From contig CAUQVP010000014.1 of NCBI GenBank assembly GCA_963521545.1, positions 1 to 27,214 on the forward strand: 27,214 nt of DNA. The letters run 5' to 3'. The notes beneath the pieces were generated by a model that worked only from the letters and a program-made list of their open reading frames with translations, was not told where the DNA came from and searched no databases. A program made the translations under genes and the position numbers. Numbering within the stretch: the stretch's first letter is position 1; the number at the start of each line of letters is the position of its first letter. Positions 14,789 through 22,646 of the stretch are shown here, piece by piece. Source of the stretch: JABCPE02 sp963521545. GTDB lineage: Bacteria > Bacteroidota > Bacteroidia > Flavobacteriales > Weeksellaceae.

Positions 14789-15073
14789 TTAATCACAAAG
14801 GATAATACCAGAGTTATTATTAAATTCTATCACTCCTCCATTGATAGGAAAAGTGTAGCAGTTGTTTCGCTGTGGTTCTGCTGTGAAAAACTTAGCGTAG
14901 TTCTGATTTTCTATTTTAGAAGTAATCAGTTTTACTTTGCCTGTTCTTAGAGAAGATACCACTGGGGCGTGGTCATTCAAAATATGAAATTCGCCCAATT
15001 CTCCAGGAAGTAGGATAGATTCCACTTCTCCTTCGAATACCACAAGCTCTGGTGTTAATATTTTAATGTTCAT
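14789..15073 (-). CDS. atpC: F1Fo ATP synthase epsilon subunit, short form
   Basis: The epsilon subunit sits on the central stalk of F1 at the cytoplasmic side of the membrane and couples rotation to catalysis. At 94 aa it contains only the N-terminal beta-sandwich domain (L-T-P-E-L-V-V-F-E-G-E-V, then L-P-G-E-L-G-E-F-H-I-L-N-D-H-A-P-V, a normal signature) and lacks the C-terminal two-helix domain that inhibits ATP hydrolysis in E. coli. Short epsilon subunits are usual in Bacteroidota. It follows atpD after an 88-base gap filled by an imperfect palindrome. The rest of the ATP synthase genes are not here, as in many Bacteroidota where atpD-atpC form a separate unit. The trp leader ORF starts 10 bases after its stop. 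Confidence 0.95.
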   Translation of the reverse strand: MNIKILTPELVVFEGEVESILLPGELGEFHILNDHAPVVSSLRTGKVKLITSKIENQNYAKFFTAEPQRNNCYTFPINGGVIEFNNNSGIILCD

Positions 15074-15091
15074 ATTTATATCAGATTTGAA

Positions 15092-15150
15092 ATTTGAAGT
15101 TTGAAATTTGAAATTGAATTTTCATCAATCTCAAATTTCAAATTCCAAAT
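15092..15150. repeat. Imperfect AAATTTGA-rich palindrome between atpD and atpC
   Basis: Two 26-base arms (15092-15117 and 15125-15150) are inverted copies with three mismatches around a 7-base loop. Each arm is itself made of direct repeats of the unit TTTGAAA. It lies inside the atpD-atpC unit and has no T tract after the minus-strand stem, so it is not an ordinary terminator. It may be a dispersed intergenic repeat or an RNA element between the two genes. Confidence 0.75.
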
Positions 15151-15161
15151 CGTTGAATAAT

Positions 15162-16670
15162 TTATGCGTTTTCAGCAAGCATTTTTTCTCCTGCTTCTAT
15201 AGCCTCCTCGATGGTTCCTTTAAGGTTGAAACAAGCTTCAGGCAAGTGGTCTAATTCACCATCGATGATCATATTAAATCCTTTGATAGTATCTTTGATA
15301 TCCACTAATGCACCTGGAATACCTGTAAACTGCTCTGCTACATGGAATGGCTGAGAAAGGAATCTCTGAACTTTTCTTGCACGGTAAACTACCAATTTAT
15401 CTTCTTCAGAAAGTTCTTCCATACCTAAGATAGCGATGATATCTTGAAGTGCTTTATATCTTTGTAGAATTTCTTTTACTCTTTGTGCGCAGTTATAGTG
15501 CTCTTCACCGATGATTTCTGGAGCCAAGATTCTAGAAGTAGAGTCTAGTGGATCCACTGCTGGGTAAATACCTAATGATGCGATCTTTCTTGAAAGTACC
15601 GTAGTAGCATCAAGGTGAGCAAAGGTAGTCGCTGGAGCAGGGTCTGTCAAGTCATCCGCAGGTACATATACCGCCTGTACAGATGTAATAGATCCATTTT
15701 TAGTAGAGGTAATTCTCTCCTGCATTGCACCCATTTCAGATGCCAATGTCGGCTGGTAACCTACCGCAGATGGCATACGCCCAAGAAGTGCAGACACCTC
15801 AGAACCTGCCTGAGTAAAACGGAAGATGTTATCCACGAAGAAAAGTACATCTCTACCTTGTCCAGTTTCACCACCATCACGGAAGTATTCAGCTAGAGTA
15901 AGTCCAGAAAGAGCAACTCTTGCTCTCGCTCCTGGTGGCTCATTCATCTGACCGAATACGAATGCTGCTTTAGAATCTTTCATTTGTTCTAAATCAACTT
16001 TGCTCAGATCCCAACCTCCATTTTCCATAGAGTGCATGAAATCTTCACCATATTTAATAATACCAGATTCCAACATCTCTCTCATCAAGTCGTTTCCTTC
16101 TCTGGTTCTTTCTCCTACACCTGCAAACACAGAAAGACCTCCGTGTCCTTTAGCGATATTGTTAATCAATTCCTGAATCAATACGGTTTTACCTACACCC
16201 GCACCTCCAAATAATCCGATTTTTCCTCCCTTAGCATAAGGCTCAATAAGGTCAATAACTTTGATACCTGTGAAAAGAACCTCTGCAGAAGTAGAAAGCT
16301 GTTCGAATTTAGGAGCTTCTCTGTGAATTGGTAAACCATTCTCTTTAGAAAGAGCAGTAATACCATCAATAGTATCACCTACCACATTGAATAATCTACC
16401 ATTAATACCATCTCCTACTGGCATTGTAATCTGCTTACCTGTAGCTACTACTTCTTGACCTCTCTGAAGCCCGTCTGTAGCGTCCATAGCAATACATCTT
16501 ACCATGTCTTCGCCAATATGTTGTTCAACCTCAAGAACGAGTTTCTCTCCATTATTTTTAACTACTTCAAGAGCGTCATAGATTTTTGGTAATTCTTCAA
16601 CCTCTTGAAATACAACATCAATTACTGGACCGATGATTTGTGAAATCTTTCCTTTAATATGGTTTGCCAT
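15162..16670 (-). CDS. atpD: F1Fo ATP synthase catalytic beta subunit
   Basis: The beta subunit carries the catalytic nucleotide sites of F1. From the chosen start (A-N-H-I-K-G-K-I-S-Q-I-I-G-P-V-I-D-V) it has 502 aa, the usual size. Walker A is GGAGVGKT at 155-162; further signatures are G-E-R-T-R-E-G-N-D-L, F-V-D-N-I-F-R-F-T-Q-A-G-S-E-V-S-A-L-L-G-R and P-A-P-A-T-T-F-A-H-L-D-A-T. The frame is open a further 17 codons upstream to 16721, but that part is not conserved and covers the promoter (-7 box 16692-16699), so ATG 16670 is the start. It heads the atpD-atpC unit and diverges from ribF. Confidence 0.98.
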   Translation of the reverse strand: MANHIKGKISQIIGPVIDVVFQEVEELPKIYDALEVVKNNGEKLVLEVEQHIGEDMVRCIAMDATDGLQRGQEVVATGKQITMPVGDGINGRLFNVVGDTIDGITALSKENGLPIHREAPKFEQLSTSAEVLFTGIKVIDLIEPYAKGGKIGLFGGAGVGKTVLIQELINNIAKGHGGLSVFAGVGERTREGNDLMREMLESGIIKYGEDFMHSMENGGWDLSKVDLEQMKDSKAAFVFGQMNEPPGARARVALSGLTLAEYFRDGGETGQGRDVLFFVDNIFRFTQAGSEVSALLGRMPSAVGYQPTLASEMGAMQERITSTKNGSITSVQAVYVPADDLTDPAPATTFAHLDATTVLSRKIASLGIYPAVDPLDSTSRILAPEIIGEEHYNCAQRVKEILQRYKALQDIIAILGMEELSEEDKLVVYRARKVQRFLSQPFHVAEQFTGIPGALVDIKDTIKGFNMIIDGELDHLPEACFNLKGTIEEAIEAGEKMLAENA

Positions 16671-16691
16671 TTCTAAAATTTTTCTTGTTTG

Positions 16692-16699
16692 CAAATATA
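16692..16699 (-). promoter_or_regulatory. atpD promoter, -7 box TATATTTG
   Basis: On the minus strand TATATTTG matches TAnnTTTG and ends 21 bases before the atpD ATG. No exact TTG is found at -33. The divergent ribF promoter lies within the same 98-base intergenic region. Confidence 0.55.
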
Positions 16700-16720
16700 G
16701 TGAAAGTTTATAAAATAACA

Positions 16721-16751
16721 TTGTTAAAAAAGAAGATTTTTATCATATTTG
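16721..16751 (+). promoter_or_regulatory. Probable ribF promoter (TTG-N20-CATATTTG)
   Basis: TTG at 16721-16723 and CATATTTG at 16744-16751 (seven of eight consensus positions counting the free ones) have a 20-base spacer. The box ends 17 bases before the TTG start of ribF. Confidence 0.45.
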
Positions 16752-16768
16752 CGACAAATTTTTATCAA

Positions 16769-17689
16769 TTGAAAATTATAAGAGATTTATCTGCTTACAA
16801 AAGCCCTGATTTTACTGCTGTTTCTATAGGAATGTTTGATGGTGTACATATTGGTCATCAGTCTGTTATCGGCCTTTTGAAAGAGATGGCAAAGGAAAAA
16901 AAACTAAAAACGGCTTTGTTGTCTTTTTGGCCACATCCGAGAAAAATTTTAAATCCAGAATTGGAAATCCACCTGCTGAATACTTTGGAAGAAAAAGAAA
17001 CTCTTTTGGAAAAAGCAGGAGTGGAACTGCTTTTTTTGCAGGAATTTAGCGAGGATTTCAGAAATATGGCTGCAGAGGATTTTGTGAAAGAAATTTTGGT
17101 TAAAAAACTTCAGGCTAAATATATTGTAATAGGGCACGACCATAGTTTTGGAAAAGGAAAAAAAGGAAATTTTGAGCTGCTCCAAAGAATGGGAAATGAA
17201 TTGGGTTTTGAAGTGGAACAGATAGAAGAAGTGAGCGTTGAAAATCAAGACATTAGCTCTACTAAAATAAGGCTGGCACTTTTGGAAAGCAGAATAAAGG
17301 AAGCCAATAGGGTGTTGGGATACTCTTATAATCTGTCTGGCGAAGTTATTCATGGTAAAAAATTAGGACGAAAAATAGGCTTCCCTACGGCAAATCTAAA
17401 AGTAGATTTTACGAAACTTCTTCCTAAAAAAGGCGCTTATATAGTGGAAGTGTGGCTTGATAATCAATTTTATAAAGGAATGCTCAGCATTGGAACAAAT
17501 CCGACAGTCGGCGGAGAAAAACTCTCAGTAGAAGTATATATTTTGGATTTTGATAAAGATATTTACGGTAAAAAATTGACTATAAATTTCAGGGATTTTC
17601 TCCATGAAGAGATAAAATTTGACAACCTTGACCAGCTTATACAAAGACTGAATGAGGATAAAAAAATAACAGAAAATTATAATTTCTAA
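16769..17689 (+). CDS. ribF: Bifunctional riboflavin kinase / FAD synthetase
   Basis: RibF phosphorylates riboflavin to FMN and adenylates FMN to FAD in the cytoplasm. With the TTG start at 16769 (K-I-I-R-D-L-S-A-Y) it has 306 aa, the usual size. The N-terminal FAD synthetase (nucleotidyltransferase) domain has G-M-F-D-G-V-H-I-G-H at 21-30 and S-S-T-K-I-R before the linker; the C-terminal kinase domain has G-x-K-L-G-R-K-I-G-F-P-T-A-N-L. The frame is open back to 16664, but that extension is unlike the family, runs through the promoter and overlaps the atpD start on the other strand. No FMN riboswitch can fit in the short space upstream. Monocistronic, converging on map, with a shared terminator at 17691-17722. 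Confidence 0.96.
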   Translation: MKIIRDLSAYKSPDFTAVSIGMFDGVHIGHQSVIGLLKEMAKEKKLKTALLSFWPHPRKILNPELEIHLLNTLEEKETLLEKAGVELLFLQEFSEDFRNMAAEDFVKEILVKKLQAKYIVIGHDHSFGKGKKGNFELLQRMGNELGFEVEQIEEVSVENQDISSTKIRLALLESRIKEANRVLGYSYNLSGEVIHGKKLGRKIGFPTANLKVDFTKLLPKKGAYIVEVWLDNQFYKGMLSIGTNPTVGGEKLSVEVYILDFDKDIYGKKLTINFRDFLHEEIKFDNLDQLIQRLNEDKKITENYNF

Positions 17690-17690
17690 A

Positions 17691-17722
17691 AGAAAAAGCC
17701 GAAGGAAAACTTCGGCTCTTAT
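17691..17722. terminator. Terminator between ribF and map
   Basis: 8-bp stem AGCCGAAG / CTTCGGCT with loop GAAAA. On the minus strand it is followed by TTTTTCTTTT, a strong signal for map; on the plus strand by CTTATATTTTATT, a weaker one for ribF. Confidence 0.85.
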
Positions 17723-17728
17723 ATTTTA

Positions 17729-18538
17729 TTAAAAATCCATTGTAAATGGTTCTTCCTCTTTGCTTTGAATTCCTAAAGTTTCATAAATATATTTAAAAGT
17801 AGACAGAAGAACAGGTTTTCCGCTGATAATAGCCACATCATGCTCGAAATGAGCCGAAGGTTTGTTATCCAAAGTCGTTACCGTCCAGCCGTCATCATGG
17901 AATTTTACTCTTTCCGTTCCTAAATTTATCATCGGTTCTATCGCTAAAACAATACCATCTTTTAGGACTTTTCCAGAGCCTTTTCTGCCATAGTTCGGCA
18001 CTTGTGGTTCTTCGTGCATTTCTCTTCCTAATCCGTGTCCAACTAACTCACGCACAACGCCATAGCCCTCTTTCTCGCAGTAGGTCTGGATAGCATTAGA
18101 AATATCTCCTACACGCTTTCCGCGGATACATTGTTCGATGCCTTTGTATAAAGATTCTTTGGTAATTTTAAGGAGTTTTTTGGTTTCTTTTGCGACTTCT
18201 CCTACCTCAAAAGAATAGGCGTGGTCACCATAAAAACCATTCATATAAACGCCGCAATCCACAGACAAAACAGTTCCTTCCTCTATTGGCTTGTCATTGG
18301 GAATACCATGCACCACCTCTGAATTTGGAGAGATACAAAGCGAATTTGGGAAGCCATACATGCCTAAAAAAGCAGGTTTTCCGCCATGGTCCATAATGAA
18401 ATCATGCGCCAATTTATCCAAATAAAGAGAAGTAATCCCAGGTTTGATTTCCTTTGCCAGCATACCCAAAGTCTTGGAAACCAGCTGAGCGCTTTCCCTC
18501 ATCAATCGGAGTTCGTCTATTGTTTTTAACTGAATCAT
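17729..18538 (-). CDS. map: Methionine aminopeptidase, type I
   Basis: Map removes the initiator methionine from new proteins in the cytoplasm. The 269-aa protein has all five metal ligands of the family: Asp94 and Asp105 (V-D-C-G-V, then G-D-H-A-Y-S-F), His168 (G-H-G-L-G-R-E-M-H), Glu201 (A-I-E-P-M) and Glu232 (H-F-E-H-D-V-A). His77 (V-V-H-G-I-P) is the usual active-site histidine. No N-terminal SH3-binding or zinc-finger extension, hence type Ia. A short C-terminal tail after the catalytic fold is common in Bacteroidota. It is the last gene of a three-gene unit with the HAD-like and GNAT-like genes (gaps of 10 and 7 bases). Confidence 0.97.
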   Translation of the reverse strand: MIQLKTIDELRLMRESAQLVSKTLGMLAKEIKPGITSLYLDKLAHDFIMDHGGKPAFLGMYGFPNSLCISPNSEVVHGIPNDKPIEEGTVLSVDCGVYMNGFYGDHAYSFEVGEVAKETKKLLKITKESLYKGIEQCIRGKRVGDISNAIQTYCEKEGYGVVRELVGHGLGREMHEEPQVPNYGRKGSGKVLKDGIVLAIEPMINLGTERVKFHDDGWTVTTLDNKPSAHFEHDVAIISGKPVLLSTFKYIYETLGIQSKEEEPFTMDF

Positions 18539-18548
18539 TTCTAAATTT

Positions 18549-18983
18549 TTACCAGAACCAACCTTTTTTTCTTTCTTTTTTCAATTTTGAATAGGCCTGA
18601 ACTTCGCCATTTGAAATCCCAAATTCTATTTTTTGAGTGATGATTTCATAAACCTCGCCCCAGCCTGGGAAACCGCCTAGATTTCTGTCATCTATAAAAA
18701 CATCTGCATCTATTTTTCTTGACTGTGTGTCTCCATCGAAAATTTCCCCTTCGTAGCTAGAATTTACAGAATAAAACTCTATTCCATTTTTTTTGCAGAA
18801 TTCTACAGCCTCCTCCAAAGCCTCTCCACTTCGGTAAGTCCAAAGAATGAGCCTGTATCCGTTCGCCTGAAGCTGTCTCAGCGTTTCAAATGCAAAAGGC
18901 TGAGCTCTCCCAATGCTAGGATAGGCGTCTTCCACAATGGTTCCATCAAAATCTATTGCTAATTTTTTGTTATTTAGTTTCAT
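18549..18983 (-). CDS. HAD-superfamily hydrolase (BT0820-like), 144 aa
   Basis: A-I-D-F-D-G-T-I at 9-16 is the HAD motif I with nucleophile Asp11 and Asp13; L-I-L-W-T-Y-R-S-G around 45-53 serves as motif II; V-F-I-D-D-R-N-L-G-G near 95-104 supplies the acidic motif IV. There is almost no cap domain, and the size fits the small BT0820-like group of Bacteroidota. These are predicted phosphatases; the substrate is not known. The lysine-rich C-terminus ends G-W-F-W. It lies 7 bases after the GNAT-like gene and 10 before map, so it is co-transcribed with both. Confidence 0.85.
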   Translation of the reverse strand: MKLNNKKLAIDFDGTIVEDAYPSIGRAQPFAFETLRQLQANGYRLILWTYRSGEALEEAVEFCKKNGIEFYSVNSSYEGEIFDGDTQSRKIDADVFIDDRNLGGFPGWGEVYEIITQKIEFGISNGEVQAYSKLKKERKKGWFW

Positions 18984-18990
18984 ATTAACT

Positions 18991-20118
18991 TTATTTTATT
19001 TCCAAAGAATAAGTTCTTCTTCTTTTATGATTTGTCGGGTGATAATCTTGCCAAAGAGCCTGAATACTTGCGTTTTCCTCTAATTCTGGATTGGTTTCCA
19101 AAAACTTTACGCCTTTCTTTTTAAAAGTTTCATAGATTTCTTTAAAAATAATCGCTGTTATGCCTCGTTTTTGGTATTGTGGGTGAATACCAATCAAATA
19201 GAAATTCGCTCTGTCATTTTTCTTTCCAGCGTTCAGCAGATACCACCAGCCGAAAGGAAAAAGTTTTCCTTTAGCCTTTTGTAAAGCCTTGGAATAAGAA
19301 GGCATAGTAATGGCAAAAGAAATCAAACTACCGTATTTGTCTTTGATGCAGACAATGTAGTCTTTATCTATGAATTTAAAATATTTTTCTTTATAATGTT
19401 TAATTTGTTCCTGAGTAATTGGTGTATAGGTGGAAAGATGCTTATAAGTGTCATCTAAGAGCTTAAACATCGGTTCTACCAATGGGAGAATGTCTTTTTT
19501 TGATTTGAATTTTACGAGTTCCAATTCGTATTTTTCAGCGATAAGGTTGCTGAATTTTTCCACCTTGTCAGGCAGGGTGTCAGGGAAATTGATTTCAAAT
19601 TCCACCCATTCTTTTTCTTTGACTAAACCAAGTTGCTCCATATGTTTAGGATAATAATCATAATTATAAATCCCAATCATGGTTGCCAATTTGTCAAAAC
19701 CTTTGGTAAGCATTCCTGCTTTGTCCAAATTTGTAAAACCCATCGGTCCTTCTATTTTAGAAATTCCTTTGGATTTAGCGTATTCTATTGCGGTGTCTAT
19801 CAGTGCTTTAGAAACTTCTATGTCGTCTATAAAATCCAGCCAGCCGAATCTTACCTTTCGGATTCCGAGGTCTTTTTCCTCTTTGTGGTTTATCATTACA
19901 GCTATCCTTCCTACGATATTTTCGCCTTTATAAGCCAGAAACTGAGCTGCTTCAGAATATTGTAGGGCAGGATTTTCTTCTTTCACCCAAATACTTTTTT
20001 CTTCATTGATGAGTGGCGGTACATAGTAGGGATTTCCCTTGTACAACTCCATTGGAAACTTTATAAAAAGCTCCAAATCAGATGAATTAAGTACTTGTTT
20101 TACTTTTATATCAGACAT
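18991..20118 (-). CDS. GNAT-like acyltransferase family protein, 375 aa
   Basis: The C-terminal half has a GNAT-type acetyl-CoA site: Y-L-I-G-I-H-P-Q-Y-Q-K-R-G-I-T at 307-321, where Q-x-x-R-G binds the pyrophosphate, followed by the usual helix. The N-terminal half (about 1-180, with F-P-x-x-L-Y-K-x-N-P-Y-Y-V-P-P and G-P-M-G-F-T-N) looks like a second, degenerate GNAT-like domain. This two-domain protein is widespread in Bacteroidota and is sometimes mislabelled in databases; I cannot name its substrate. No signal peptide. First gene of the GNAT-HAD-map unit, with a -7 box at 20139-20146. Confidence 0.8.
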   Translation of the reverse strand: MSDIKVKQVLNSSDLELFIKFPMELYKGNPYYVPPLINEEKSIWVKEENPALQYSEAAQFLAYKGENIVGRIAVMINHKEEKDLGIRKVRFGWLDFIDDIEVSKALIDTAIEYAKSKGISKIEGPMGFTNLDKAGMLTKGFDKLATMIGIYNYDYYPKHMEQLGLVKEKEWVEFEINFPDTLPDKVEKFSNLIAEKYELELVKFKSKKDILPLVEPMFKLLDDTYKHLSTYTPITQEQIKHYKEKYFKFIDKDYIVCIKDKYGSLISFAITMPSYSKALQKAKGKLFPFGWWYLLNAGKKNDRANFYLIGIHPQYQKRGITAIIFKEIYETFKKKGVKFLETNPELEENASIQALWQDYHPTNHKRRRTYSLEIK

Positions 20119-20138
20119 TCTCTTTCGTAATTATTCTG

Positions 20139-20146
20139 CAAAAATA
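20139..20146 (-). promoter_or_regulatory. Promoter of the GNAT-HAD-map unit, -7 box TATTTTTG
   Basis: On the minus strand TATTTTTG matches TAnnTTTG and ends 20 bases before the ATG at 20118. No exact TTG at -33. Confidence 0.5.
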
Positions 20147-20210
20147 AGATTATTTATTTTTCTATAACGAATATAGACCGAAAATTATGACAAAATGTGC
20201 TTTGGCATAG

Positions 20211-20241
20211 TTTTTATATTAAAATAAATTCAATATAAAAA
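20211..20241. repeat. A+T-rich inverted repeat before the zinc peptidase gene
   Basis: TTTTTATATT and AATATAAAAA are perfect 10-base inverted copies 11 bases apart, ending 7 bases before the ATG at 20249. It could be an operator or a weak RNA hairpin over the start region, but with only A and T in the arms it may be chance. Confidence 0.35.
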
Positions 20242-20248
20242 TAATATA

Positions 20249-20947
20249 ATGACAATTTATTTAATTTTAGGTGCAATTTTTTTGGCGAGTATGTTTGTTC
20301 AAAATAAACTAAAGTCAAAATTTGCTCATTATTCAAATGTAAGATTACAAAACGGAATGTCTGGGAAAGAAATCGCTGAAAAAATGCTGGCGGACAATGG
20401 TATCCACGATGTGAAGGTAATTTCCGTAGCAGGACAGCTCACAGACCACTATAACCCAATGGATAAAACAGTAAACCTCTCTGATGTGGTTTATAACGAA
20501 AGAAATGCAGCCGCTGCGGCCGTAGCAGCCCATGAATGCGGACATGCCGTGCAGCATGCTGTGGGATATTCCATGCTGCAGCTTCGTTCCAGATTAGTTC
20601 CTATTGTGAATATTAGTTCGCACTTGGTTCAGTTTGTGATGATGGCTGGTGTTGCCATGCTGGCAGCTCAGATGGCTTTGGGAAAAACAGTTTTGCTGAT
20701 AGGAGTTTTGCTATTTGCGATGACTACGCTGTTTGCTTTCGTAACTCTTCCTGTGGAATATGATGCCAGTAATCGTGCATTGGCGTGGCTGAAACAGACA
20801 GGAACAGTAACTCCGCAAGAAATGGAAGGAGCAGAAGACAGCCTGAAATGGGCAGCGAGAACCTATTTAGTGGCGGCACTAGGCTCTTTGGCTCAGCTTT
20901 TATATTACGCTTCTATGCTTTTAGGAGGCAGTCGAAGAGAGGAATAA
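20249..20947 (+). CDS. Membrane zinc metallopeptidase (YugP / Zn_peptidase_2 family)
   Basis: A 232-aa integral membrane protein. It has an N-terminal membrane segment (about 2-18), a zinc site A-A-H-E-C-G-H-A-V-Q-H with His95, Glu96 and His99 (H-E-x-x-H), two central membrane segments (about 115-165) and a last one near 205-222. L-P-V-E-Y-D-A-S-x-R-A after the third segment is a family signature, probably carrying a further metal ligand. The family (YugP in Bacillus) is predicted to act as a protease at the cytoplasmic membrane; its substrates are unknown. It is alone on the plus strand and converges on yigZ, the stops lying only 4 bases apart with no terminator. Confidence 0.9.
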   Translation: MTIYLILGAIFLASMFVQNKLKSKFAHYSNVRLQNGMSGKEIAEKMLADNGIHDVKVISVAGQLTDHYNPMDKTVNLSDVVYNERNAAAAAVAAHECGHAVQHAVGYSMLQLRSRLVPIVNISSHLVQFVMMAGVAMLAAQMALGKTVLLIGVLLFAMTTLFAFVTLPVEYDASNRALAWLKQTGTVTPQEMEGAEDSLKWAARTYLVAALGSLAQLLYYASMLLGGSRREE

Positions 20948-20951
20948 TTTT

Positions 20952-21554
20952 TTAGATAAATTTAAATGTAACTTGATACATCTCGGATAAAATATCTGAG
21001 ATGTTTTCTTTTTGTGAAGTTTTGATAAATGCTTTGATAGAGCATGTTTCCTGCGTATCAAAATTTACAACTCGTGCATCGAATTTGTTTAGCAATGAGA
21101 AAATTACATTCTGCTGAGAAAAATTAAATTGGATTTCTATTTCAGTTTCTAATTCTTTTGTGATGATTTTGGCTTCTTCCAGAGTTGCTTTTGCGCTTTC
21201 TTTATAGGTTTTTACGAGTCCTCCAACGCCCAGTTTGGTGCCTCCGAAATATCTTACAATAATCAATAAAACATTGGTAACATCGTGCGCAAGTAGCTGA
21301 TTATAAATAGGCAGTCCTGCACTTCCCGAAGGCTCTCCATCATCATTGATACGGTAGTTTTCCCCATTCAGCCCCAGCCGAAAAGCATAGCAGTGGTGGG
21401 TAGCTTTTGGGTGTAACTCCTTGATTTTGCTTAGTTTTTCTTTATAATCATTTTCAGAAAGAATAGGATAAGCAAAACCGATAAATTTGCTTCCTTTTTC
21501 CTTAACTAAAACATTATCAATGGGTTTCTCTATAGTTTGATATTCGTATTTCAT
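20952..21554 (-). CDS. yigZ: YigZ/IMPACT family protein (UPF0029)
   Basis: The 200-aa protein has the family signatures N-D-D-G-E-P-S-G-S-A-G at 70-80 and V-R-Y-F-G-G-T-K-L-G-V-G-G-L at 100-113, and H-H-C-Y-A-F-R earlier. The C-terminal part (about 135-200) is the smaller YigZ-specific ferredoxin-like domain. Eukaryotic IMPACT regulates GCN2; the bacterial role is not established. Its ATG directly touches the ribD stop (TAA-ATG), so it is translationally coupled to ribD. This pairing may only reflect operon packing. Confidence 0.92.
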   Translation of the reverse strand: MKYEYQTIEKPIDNVLVKEKGSKFIGFAYPILSENDYKEKLSKIKELHPKATHHCYAFRLGLNGENYRINDDGEPSGSAGLPIYNQLLAHDVTNVLLIIVRYFGGTKLGVGGLVKTYKESAKATLEEAKIITKELETEIEIQFNFSQQNVIFSLLNKFDARVVNFDTQETCSIKAFIKTSQKENISDILSEMYQVTFKFI

Positions 21555-22577
21555 TTACTGATTTTGAAAATGATAGAGCGTATTGTCTCGCAATTTACTG
21601 ATTTTATTTGGTTTTGGGCTAAAAAAAGGCGCTTTGGTTCCATTTGTTAAACTTAAATTATTGGCTTTAATGACAAAAGCTTCGTCCCAAATTCCAGCAT
21701 TGATAAACTGCTGTAAAGTAAAACTTCCACCTTCCACAATTACCGATTGTATCTGCTCTTCCCACAGTTTTTCCAGAAGATTTTTTATGAAGTTTTTTCT
21801 TTCTATTTTTATGAATTTTACGTTTTTTTTCTCCTCGTTTTTGATTGAATTAAAAACCAAAGTAGGCGCATCATCATTATAGATATTGAAACTCTGCGGA
21901 ACTTCTAATTCCAAATCAATCAAAATTCGTACAGGATTTTTCCCAAAAACTTCCCTTGTAGTCAGGTTGGGATTGTCATTTAGCACTGTGTTTTTCCCAA
22001 CTAAAATAGCGTGTTCATCGGCTCTCAACTGGTGCGCCCATTGTTTGGCTAATGAGTTGCTGACCGCTGTTGGTTTAAAGTCTTTATCCAAAAATCCATC
22101 CTCTGATTCAGCCCATTTTAGGATGATATAAGGTCTTTTCTTTTGATGAAAAGTGAAAAATCTTTTGTTAAGTTCTCTGCATTCATTCTCTAAAACTCCT
22201 GAAACTACCGCTATTCCCGAATCTTCTAAGATTTTTTTTCCTTTTCCATTTACTTTTTCGTGAGAGTCCAGAGTTCCTATTACAACTTTTTGGAATTCAA
22301 TTTCTTTTAGTTTTAGGGCGCACGGCGGCGTTTTTCCGAAATGAGCGCACGGCTCCAAAGAAACATAAATGGTGGAGTCTTTCAGTAAAGTTTTATCTTG
22401 AACAGAGTCTATTGCATTTATTTCTGCATGAGGCATTCCTGCTTTTTGGTGGTATCCTTCACCTATTATTTTCCCATTATGGACGATGATAGCGCCGACC
22501 ATAGGGTTAGGATAGGTTTTTCCGACAGCTTTTTTGGCGAGTTCTACACATCGCCTCATGTAGATTTTATCTTGCAT
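21555..22577 (-). CDS. ribD: Riboflavin biosynthesis deaminase/reductase
   Basis: RibD carries out two consecutive steps of riboflavin synthesis: deamination of the diaminopyrimidinone ribosylphosphate, then NADPH-dependent reduction of its ribose. The N-terminal deaminase domain (about 1-145) has the zinc site M-P-H-A-E (His50, Glu52) and P-C-A-H-F-G-K-T-P-P-C (Cys77, Cys86). The C-terminal reductase domain (about 146-340) has R-P-Y-I-I-L-K-W-A-E-S at its start and V-E-G-G-S-F-T near the end. The 340-aa length is normal. No other rib gene is adjacent, and the 69 bases upstream are too short for an FMN riboswitch. A box TAAGTTTT about 15 bases before the ATG is one base off the -7 consensus and overlaps the terminator of the preceding gene. 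Confidence 0.96.
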   Translation of the reverse strand: MQDKIYMRRCVELAKKAVGKTYPNPMVGAIIVHNGKIIGEGYHQKAGMPHAEINAIDSVQDKTLLKDSTIYVSLEPCAHFGKTPPCALKLKEIEFQKVVIGTLDSHEKVNGKGKKILEDSGIAVVSGVLENECRELNKRFFTFHQKKRPYIILKWAESEDGFLDKDFKPTAVSNSLAKQWAHQLRADEHAILVGKNTVLNDNPNLTTREVFGKNPVRILIDLELEVPQSFNIYNDDAPTLVFNSIKNEEKKNVKFIKIERKNFIKNLLEKLWEEQIQSVIVEGGSFTLQQFINAGIWDEAFVIKANNLSLTNGTKAPFFSPKPNKISKLRDNTLYHFQNQ

Positions 22578-22596
22578 TTTTAGGTTTTGTCTAAAA

Positions 22597-22630
22597 CTTA
22601 ATATTCTCCCAAAATTGGAAGAATATTAAG
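22597..22630 (-). terminator. Terminator of the DUF349 gene
   Basis: 16-base arms (CTTAATATTCTCCCAA on the plus strand, and its inverted copy) with one C-A mismatch and a 2-base loop. On the minus strand it is followed by TTTTAG. It lies between the DUF349 stop and ribD. Confidence 0.65.
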
Positions 22631-22646
22631 AATTTGTTTAAAAAAA

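Noticed and set aside
16671..16721. 17-codon N-terminal extension of atpD
   Set aside because: It runs over the atpD -7 box and is not conserved; A-N-H-I-K-G-K after ATG 16670 is the normal start.
16664..16768. 35-codon N-terminal extension of ribF
   Set aside because: Hydrophobic and lysine-rich, unlike RibF, overlaps the divergent atpD start and both promoters.
16949..17353. 134-codon minus-strand frame inside ribF
   Set aside because: Phe/Ser/Gln-rich shadow of a conserved plus-strand gene; no start context or domain.
22578..22646. FMN riboswitch ahead of ribD
   Set aside because: The gap is only 69 bases and is filled by the DUF349 terminator hairpin; no RFN-type conserved segments are present.
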